5,000 nt of DNA from Methylobacter sp. (lineage in GTDB: Bacteria; Pseudomonadota; Gammaproteobacteria; Methylococcales; Methylomonadaceae), in NCBI GenBank assembly GCA_003158415.1, contig PMJA01000096.1, positions 3,290-8,289 of the forward strand, given 5' to 3'. Both the position numbers and the translations under genes were made by a program. How positions within the stretch are numbered: position 1 is the first letter of the stretch; the number at the start of each line of letters is the position of its first letter. The notes under the pieces were generated by a model, which worked only from the letters and a program-made list of their open reading frames with translations, did no database searches and was not told the origin of the DNA. This document shows positions 1 to 5,000 of the stretch, in pieces.

Positions 1-1427
1 CGGATGGCAATCACATAATCATAACGCCGTCCGTCCCCCATCACTCCGACTGACTTGACCGGTAAAAACACCGCAAATGCCTGACTGACTTTGTTATACA
101 AATCGTGACGATACAATTCTTCGATAAAAATAGCATCGGCCTGACGCAATAAATCCGCATATTCCTTTTTGACCTGTCCTAAAATCCTTACGCCCAAGCC
201 GGGGCCGGGAAACGGATGACGGAAAACCATGTCGGCTGGCAATCCTAGCTCCAAGCCTAATCTTCTCACTTCATCCTTAAACAATTCGCGCAATGGTTCG
301 ACCAGCTTTAACTGCATATTTTCCGGCAAACCGCCGACATTATGATGCGACTTAATCAAATGCGCCTTACCGCTTTTAGAACCCGCCGATTCGATCACAT
401 CAGGATAAATCGTGCCTTGCGCCAGCCATTTTGCATCGGTTATTTTCGCCGCCTCTTCATCAAAAATCTCCACGAACAGGTTCCCGATAATTTTGCGCTT
501 TAGCTCAGGATCGGCGACTCCGTCCAGGGCATCCAAATAACGCTGCTCGGCATTGACCCGGATCACCTTAACGCCCATGTGCTCGGCAAAAGTGGCCATG
601 ACCTGATCGCCTTCGTGCAGACGCAACAAACCGGTATCAACAAACACACAGGTTAATTGATCCTTAATGGCTTTATGCAGCAATGCGGCGACAACGGATG
701 AATCCACCCCACCGGAAAGCCCCAAAATAACATGGTCACTGCCGACTTTTGCCTTAACTGCGGCGATGCTATCTTCAATGATATTACTAGCCGTCCACAG
801 CGCCTCACAGCCGCAAATATCCAGCACAAAACGCGACAGTATACGTCCACCTTGTTTGGTATGAGTCACTTCAGGATGAAACTGTAAGGCATACAGCGCC
901 TTCGTCTCATTGGCTATGCCCGCAATCGGCGCACCGTCTGAACTGGCAATCAGCACAAAGCCTTCAGGCAGCTCAACCACACGGTCGCCGTGACTCATCC
1001 AGACATCCAGCAAACCAAAGCCTTCCGCCGATAAATGATCTTCTATGCCGGTCAATAATTTTGAATGCCCGCGCGCTCTGATTTGCGCATAACCGAACTC
1101 CCGATGATCGGAGGTTTCAACCTTGCCGCCCATTTGCTCGGTCATGGTCTGCATACCGTAACAAATACCCAGCACCGGCACGCCCAACTCAAAAACTATC
1201 TGAGGCGCTCGCGGCGTATCGCCGCAGGTCACGGTGTCGGGGCCACCGGATAAAATAATGCCGTTAGGCGCAAAGTTTTTAACTTCCGACTCGCTGCATT
1301 CGCAGGAATAAATTTCGCAATAAACGCCTATCTCACGAATGCGACGGGCGATTAACTGGGTATATTGCGAACCGAAATCTAAAATTAGGATTTTGTGGAT
1401 GTGGATGTTGGGAGCTTGTTGTTTCAC
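1..1427 (-). CDS. guaA: GMP synthase (glutamine-hydrolysing), 3' end cut by window
   Basis: GuaA makes GMP from XMP, ATP and glutamine in the cytoplasm, the last step of de novo guanine nucleotide synthesis. I translated 475 codons from a GTG at 1427; about 50 C-terminal residues of the usual ~525 lie beyond position 1. The N-terminal class I glutamine amidotransferase domain has [13 protein letters not shown] near residues 12-24, the nucleophile Cys89 in GICYGMQ, and His184 and Glu186 in QFHPEVTHT. The ATP pyrophosphatase P-loop SGGVDSS starts at residue 238. The dimerisation region contains [20 protein letters not shown] and [10 protein letters not shown], and the frame runs on to [12 protein letters not shown] at the edge. 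The GTG start puts the conserved core three residues later than in E. coli GuaA, and no ATG precedes ILILDFG. Its ribosome site is weak (AAAGA about 9 bases upstream), so translation may rely on coupling or the operon mRNA. It follows guaB in the same direction, as in the classical guaBA operon. Identity is essentially certain; the exact start is less so. Confidence 0.97.
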   Translation of the reverse strand, partial: MKQQAPNIHIHKILILDFGSQYTQLIARRIREIGVYCEIYSCECSESEVKNFAPNGIILSGGPDTVTCGDTPRAPQIVFELGVPVLGICYGMQTMTEQMGGKVETSDHREFGYAQIRARGHSKLLTGIEDHLSAEGFGLLDVWMSHGDRVVELPEGFVLIASSDGAPIAGIANETKALYALQFHPEVTHTKQGGRILSRFVLDICGCEALWTASNIIEDSIAAVKAKVGSDHVILGLSGGVDSSVVAALLHKAIKDQLTCVFVDTGLLRLHEGDQVMATFAEHMGVKVIRVNAEQRYLDALDGVADPELKRKIIGNLFVEIFDEEAAKITDAKWLAQGTIYPDVIESAGSKSGKAHLIKSHHNVGGLPENMQLKLVEPLRELFKDEVRRLGLELGLPADMVFRHPFPGPGLGVRILGQVKKEYADLLRQADAIFIEELYRHDLYNKVSQAFAVFLPVKSVGVMGDGRRYDYVIAI

Positions 1428-1458
1428 GGTATTGTCTTTAACTATTAGATTTAAGATG

Positions 1459-1551
1459 GCACACAGATGACACAGATTTAGAACAGATTTACACGGATTA
1501 ACTATAATCGTTATCGGTGATTATCCGTTTAAATCTGCGTCATCCGTGTGC
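1459..1551. repeat. Palindromic intergenic repeat between guaB and guaA
   Basis: Two 22-base arms (1459-1480 and 1530-1551) are inverted copies differing at only 2 positions, separated by 49 bases. On the minus strand, which carries the guaBA transcript, both mismatches become G-U wobbles, so the mRNA could form an uninterrupted 22-bp stem. The loop holds a second copy of part of the arm (ACAGATTTA at 1472-1480 and again at 1483-1491), a near-match pair ACGGATTA/TTATCCGT (1493-1500 and 1521-1528) and a 6-bp stem ATAATC/GATTAT (1504-1509 and 1519-1524). No U-tract follows, so it is not a classical intrinsic terminator. Its phrasing (repeated CACGGAT, CAGATTTA and GTCATCCGTG-like words) resembles dispersed intergenic repeats found in multiple copies in many bacterial genomes; that membership is inference. 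It could stabilise the upstream guaB message or tune guaA expression. Confidence 0.8.
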
Positions 1552-1557
1552 TAATGA

Positions 1558-3035
<1,478 letters not shown>

Positions 3036-3059
3036 AACTATCGCTAATAATAACTACAT

Positions 3060-3065
3060 ATTATA
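3060..3065 (-). promoter_or_regulatory. Probable -10 box of the guaBA promoter
   Basis: A perfect TATAAT on the minus strand, 35 bases before the guaB ATG; transcription would start near 3053 and leave a leader of roughly 30 bases. No good -35 is found at 16-19 base spacing (best is GCTACA at 3085-3090 with a 19-base spacer), so an activator may be needed or the assignment may be wrong. I see no E. coli-like PurR box nearby. Confidence 0.5.
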
Positions 3066-3155
3066 CGGTGAGTTGGCGTACTACTGTAGCACTAAAACAC
3101 TAACAGGCTATAAGCGGGTAATTGCTTAAAAACTTTTGGCATCATTTCACACTGA

Positions 3156-3257
3156 TTTAACGGCAAGCCGGGTTTGAATGACGAGGTACACCGGCATGCG
3201 CTAACCCGCCTCCCTGACATTGAGTCTAGCGGCCAGTTGACCCTGCCCACAAACTGA
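3156..3257 (+). other. Short GC-richer open stretch, possible gene remnant
   Basis: A frame open for 33 codons between TGA 3153-3155 and TGA 3255-3257, containing TTG 3174 followed by LNDEVHRHALTRLPDIE and a few more residues. Composition is clearly more GC-rich than the AT-rich sequence on each side and the peptide looks protein-like, with charged and hydrophobic residues mixed. There is no good start or ribosome site and I do not recognise it. It may be the tail of a decayed gene, for instance a partner once upstream of the regulator at 3358, or chance. The rest of the 3066-3357 gap holds only the promoter and palindrome listed separately. Confidence 0.2.
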
Positions 3258-3272
3258 CATACCATCTATAAT
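3237..3272 (+). promoter_or_regulatory. Candidate promoter for the HTH regulator gene
   Basis: Two overlapping readings are possible. TTGACC (3237-3242) is followed after exactly 17 bases by TACCAT (3260-3265). A perfect TATAAT lies at 3267-3272, with a poor -35 (TGCCCA, 3244-3249) 17 bases before it. Either gives a start near 3272-3280 and a leader of about 80 bases before ATG 3358. Confidence 0.45.
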
Positions 3273-3310
3273 ATGCGGAAAATATACCCAATAAAAGCGG
3301 ATAAAGTGTA

Positions 3311-3325
3311 TGTTCTAATTGAACA
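3311..3325 (+). promoter_or_regulatory. Palindrome before the HTH gene, possible operator
   Basis: TGTTCTAATTGAACA is a perfect inverted repeat of 5-base arms (TGTTC/GAACA) around a 5-base centre, ending 32 bases before ATG 3358 and lying just downstream of the candidate promoter. Small XRE regulators commonly repress their own promoter through such dyads. Its core TTC-TAATT-GAA recurs, one base shorter, in the palindrome at 3761-3776. Confidence 0.45.
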
Positions 3326-3345
3326 GGTTACAGCCCATGATTACC

Positions 3346-3350
3346 GGAGA
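3346..3350 (+). promoter_or_regulatory. Ribosome binding site of the HTH gene
   Basis: GGAGA, seven bases before ATG 3358. It is the strongest Shine-Dalgarno match near the three in-frame starts and decides the 84-residue form over the 91- and 97-residue ones. Confidence 0.7.
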
Positions 3351-3357
3351 AAATAAT

Positions 3358-3612
3358 ATGAATGAATACCATCTGGCTAAAAAAATGTGTGATGTTTCTA
3401 TCGGTGAGTCAGTAAAAATAATTCGCGAGCTTCAAGAATTAAGCCAGAACCAATTAGCTGAATTGACCGGCATTCCCCAGTCTACACTCTCGGCAATTGA
3501 GCATGACAAAATAAATTTAGGCCTGGAACGTGCAAAAATTTTAGCCAAAGCGCTTAAATGTCACCCTGCGGCATTAGTTTTTCCTGGCTGGGATGTGGAT
3601 TGTGCCGCTTAA
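3358..3612 (+). CDS. XRE-family helix-turn-helix regulator (84 aa)
   Basis: A small DNA-binding protein made almost entirely of one XRE/Cro-type HTH domain. Helix 1 is about residues 16-28 (ESVKIIRELQELS). The HTH proper is QNQLAELTGIPQSTLSAIEH (30-49), with recognition helix QSTLSAIEHD. Helices follow at about 55-68 (GLERAKILAKALKC), then the tail HPAALVFPGWD. The start at 3358 is chosen because GGAGA (3346-3350) lies seven bases upstream; ATG 3337 and TTG 3319 are in frame but poorly served. Length and form fit antitoxins of the HigA type and also controller proteins of restriction systems. No toxin gene lies next to it, so it is either an orphan antitoxin-like regulator or the regulator of the defence genes at 3865. 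Palindromes with a shared core lie before both genes, which favours the second view, but that is inference. Partner and targets are not proven. Confidence 0.85.
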   Translation: MNEYHLAKKMCDVSIGESVKIIRELQELSQNQLAELTGIPQSTLSAIEHDKINLGLERAKILAKALKCHPAALVFPGWDVDCAA

Positions 3613-3711
3613 TGTCGCCAATCTGGATTTTAACGATGACGGCAACACATTAGCTTAATTTAAATTTTAAAATCAGGCGGCTGAGTAGTTACCTTTTTTA
3701 TTGTTTAAAAT

Positions 3712-3735
3712 GGGTATTTAATCAATTAATTACCC
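3712..3735. promoter_or_regulatory. 24-base near-perfect palindrome
   Basis: The outer arms are GGGTA (3712-3716) and TACCC (3731-3735), and the inner arms TTAAT and ATTAA also pair, so 10 of 12 positions match across the centre. The flanking T3711/A3736 extends it by one pair. It could be a hairpin ending the HTH transcript, though no T-run follows, or a protein-binding dyad upstream of the 3865 gene. Its centre lies 45 bases from that of the next palindrome. The remainder of the 3613-3864 gap is AT-rich with only short AT palindromes (3657-3666, 3664-3673). Confidence 0.4.
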
Positions 3736-3760
3736 AAGGCTCGCTCATTTTCGAAACCAC

Positions 3761-3776
3761 ATATTCAATTGAATAT
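3761..3776. promoter_or_regulatory. 16-base perfect palindrome, possible operator of the ABC-3C operon
   Basis: ATATTCAATTGAATAT is a perfect dyad about 90 bases before the effector start. A possible -10 (TATATT, 3774-3779) overlaps its right edge, with only a weak -35 (TTCGAA, 3750-3755). Bound protein here would block polymerase. The core TTCAATTGAA matches the TTCTAATTGAA of the palindrome before the HTH gene except for one extra base. Confidence 0.45.
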
Positions 3777-3812
3777 ATTGCTTAAAATAAACTCTTTCGC
3801 AAAAAACAAATT

Positions 3813-3872
3813 ATGTCATTACCAATCGATCTGTTACAAAAAATGAGCAACCCAAGAATAATTTATGAATGA
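3813..3872 (+). other. Possible 19-codon upstream ORF overlapping the effector start
   Basis: ATG 3813 opens a 19-residue frame beginning MSLPIDLLQKM, with a second in-frame ATG at 3843, ending at TGA 3870-3872. The stop overlaps the effector ATG (3865-3867) in a different frame, an arrangement that can couple translation by re-initiation. No clear ribosome site precedes it, so it may be chance or the trace of an older start; I give it low weight. Confidence 0.2.
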
Positions 3873-4803
3873 CAACGAAAAATATTTTGCTGGCTTACAG
3901 TTTGAAAACAAACTACTAAAAGCCAATGGGCAAGCATTTGAAGATTTATTTACTCAAATAATGACCTTGCGCTACGATGATTTTCGTAAAGTTAAAGCCT
4001 ACGGTAATTTAGGCGACAGAAAAAATGACGGCTTTTTTCCAGCAGAAAATATTTATTTTCAATGTTATGCGCCTGAAGATATACAAAAAAACAGAGCAGA
4101 ATTAATAAAGAAACTCAATGAAGATTTTTTAGGGCTAGTTGAATACTGGACTAATAATGGTTTTAAAGTTGAAAATTTCTTTTTTGTTGTCAATGACAAA
4201 GGTAGCGGCTTATCTCCTGATGCGTATGTTCAATTGCAGGCAATAGCACAAGCATATCCAGCGGTCAAAATGGCATTTTGGTTAATGCCGCAAGTTAAGA
4301 CTGAGTTTTTGAAACTAGCTAAATTTCAGGTTATGGAAGTTGTCGGCGGAATTTTAACCGACGATATAGGTGATGTGGATTATTGGGCATTGGCTGAAGT
4401 TATAGGGCATCTTCTACAAAATCAGCAACCTATTAGTTTTACTGAAAACTTAGACGACAGAAAAGATTTGGATGAAAAAATTAAGCTGAATGGTTTAACG
4501 CAGCGTGTTGCAACTATTCTTGATGTTGCAGCTTATCAGGCAGGATCTGTCGAATCATATATTCGAGAGAATGAAAAAGAGAATATACAAGCTATTAGAG
4601 ATCGTTTTGTCAACTATTATGAAGAATCTAAACAACAGTATTTTGATACGGTTGAAAATTTTTCGGATAAACGGTTTATTTTTATTGCTGACAAGGCACT
4701 GCCTGCACATGATGACAAAAATAAAGTGAAGAAAATACAAGATGCCATTTTTGTTTTAATGTCTCATTTTTTTGAGCATTGTGATTTATTTGAGAGTAAA
4801 TAA
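3865..4803 (+). CDS. ABC-three-component (ABC-3C) system effector, restriction-endonuclease-like
   Basis: A 312-residue protein with no signal peptide or membrane span, likely cytoplasmic. The N-terminal half looks like a restriction-endonuclease (PD-(D/E)xK) fold. A helix with Glu26 (GQAFEDLFTQIM, 22-33) is followed by GDRKNDGFF (50-58, candidate metal ligands Asp51 and Asp55) and the strand IYFQCYAPE (63-71), where Gln66-x-Tyr68 sits at the usual Glu-x-Lys position. The C-terminal region (about 205-312) is helical and ends in FVLMSHFFEHCDLFE, the style of the C-terminal domain shared by ABC-3C effectors. In such systems, predicted computationally by Burroughs and Aravind, an effector, a small middle component and an ABC ATPase are thought to act together against invading DNA; the activity of this protein is inferred. 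ATG 3865 has only a weak ribosome site (AAGA). The next gene starts one base after the stop, so they form one operon. Base use is much more AT-rich than guaBA, which fits horizontal acquisition. The family call is from recalled motifs, not a search. Confidence 0.7.
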   Translation: MNDNEKYFAGLQFENKLLKANGQAFEDLFTQIMTLRYDDFRKVKAYGNLGDRKNDGFFPAENIYFQCYAPEDIQKNRAELIKKLNEDFLGLVEYWTNNGFKVENFFFVVNDKGSGLSPDAYVQLQAIAQAYPAVKMAFWLMPQVKTEFLKLAKFQVMEVVGGILTDDIGDVDYWALAEVIGHLLQNQQPISFTENLDDRKDLDEKIKLNGLTQRVATILDVAAYQAGSVESYIRENEKENIQAIRDRFVNYYEESKQQYFDTVENFSDKRFIFIADKALPAHDDKNKVKKIQDAIFVLMSHFFEHCDLFESK

Positions 4804-4804
4804 T

Positions 4805-5000
4805 ATGATTTTACCTAATAAATATATCAACCTTTCTGAATCTGTTTTTGGGTTCGCTGCTTATCTATCCCAATTTTTAAATAATCCTGTCAGTCTAGAC
4901 GAACTTTGGGAGGTTTATCAACAACACGTTAAAACCGGAAATTATCCCATTAAAAACGATTTTAACGAATTAGTATTATATAGTGGACCCCAAAAAACAG
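4805..5000 (+). CDS. Probable ABC-3C middle component, 3' end cut by window
   Basis: Sixty-five codons are visible, starting one base after the effector stop, with GAGAG (4792-4796) eight bases before the ATG, inside the end of the effector gene. The start MILPNKYINLSESVFGFAAYL and the segment NPVSLDELWEVY (27-38) fit the small ABC-3C middle-component families, which typically begin with M-[IL]-L-P-x-K and have a helix, a 'T/S-x-x-x-LW' segment and then a hydrophobic helix. This component is thought to bridge effector and ATPase. The expected second half and the ABC ATPase gene lie beyond position 5000. After NDFNELVLYS the visible residues (GPQKT) do not resemble the LALDxLY-type continuation I would expect, so the subfamily is open. 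Confidence rests partly on the position after the effector. Confidence 0.6.
   Translation, partial: MILPNKYINLSESVFGFAAYLSQFLNNPVSLDELWEVYQQHVKTGNYPIKNDFNELVLYSGPQKT

Noticed and set aside
1..1427. guaA as the integration site of the accessory region
   Set aside because: Known islands insert at the 3' end of guaA, which is outside this window; here the accessory genes lie on the guaB promoter side, and no integrase or attachment repeat is visible.
3115..3209. GCGGGT...ACCCGC inverted pair as mobile element ends
   Set aside because: The arms are six bases and lie far apart, with no target duplication or transposase; they are best explained by chance.
3613..3647. Stem TGTCGCC/GGCAACA just after the HTH stop as a terminator
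   Set aside because: The 7-base arms have one mismatch, the loop is 21 bases and no T-run follows, so it is too weak to call.
3657..3673. Short AT palindromes AATTTAAATT and ATTTTAAAAT
   Set aside because: Ten-base AT-only dyads are expected by chance in such AT-rich sequence.
4505..4740. Open frames on both strands inside the ABC-3C effector gene
   Set aside because: They are low-complexity, Ile/Leu/Phe-rich translations of AT-rich sequence in the wrong frame of a well supported gene.

Overview
The window holds a housekeeping purine operon on the minus strand (about 1 to 3065) and, on the plus strand, an AT-rich accessory segment (about 3150 to 5000) that opens a probable defence operon. 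The GuaA and GuaB proteins are very close in length, motifs and spacing to those of Gammaproteobacteria. A gammaproteobacterial host is therefore likely. The intergenic repeat style would suit a methanotroph-type gammaproteobacterium, but that narrower placement is only a guess.

Positions 1-3065, minus strand: guaB (IMP dehydrogenase, complete) is followed by guaA (GMP synthase, its last ~50 codons beyond position 1). Together they convert IMP to XMP to GMP. A perfect -10 hexamer and a good Shine-Dalgarno site lie before guaB. The 130-base guaB-guaA gap is mostly a palindromic intergenic repeat with 22-base arms, which would fold as a long hairpin in the operon mRNA.

Positions 3066-3357: a non-coding divergent region. 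It has a candidate promoter and a short palindrome (3311-3325) for the rightward genes, and a small GC-richer open stretch that may be a gene remnant.

Positions 3358-3612, plus strand: a small XRE-type helix-turn-helix regulator (84 aa). The 252-base gap after it is AT-rich. It contains two more palindromes, one of which shares its core (TTC, 0-1 base, AATTGAA) with the palindrome in front of the regulator gene. This suggests the regulator controls both itself and the next gene.

Positions 3865-5000, plus strand: a 312-aa protein with a restriction-endonuclease-like N-terminus and a C-terminal domain ending in an FFEHCDLFE motif, followed after one base by a small gene cut by the window end. 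The pair looks like the effector and 'middle component' of an ABC-three-component (ABC-3C) system, a predicted anti-invader system whose third gene, an ABC ATPase, would be expected just past position 5000. The likely exciting content is this operon with its possible dedicated regulator.
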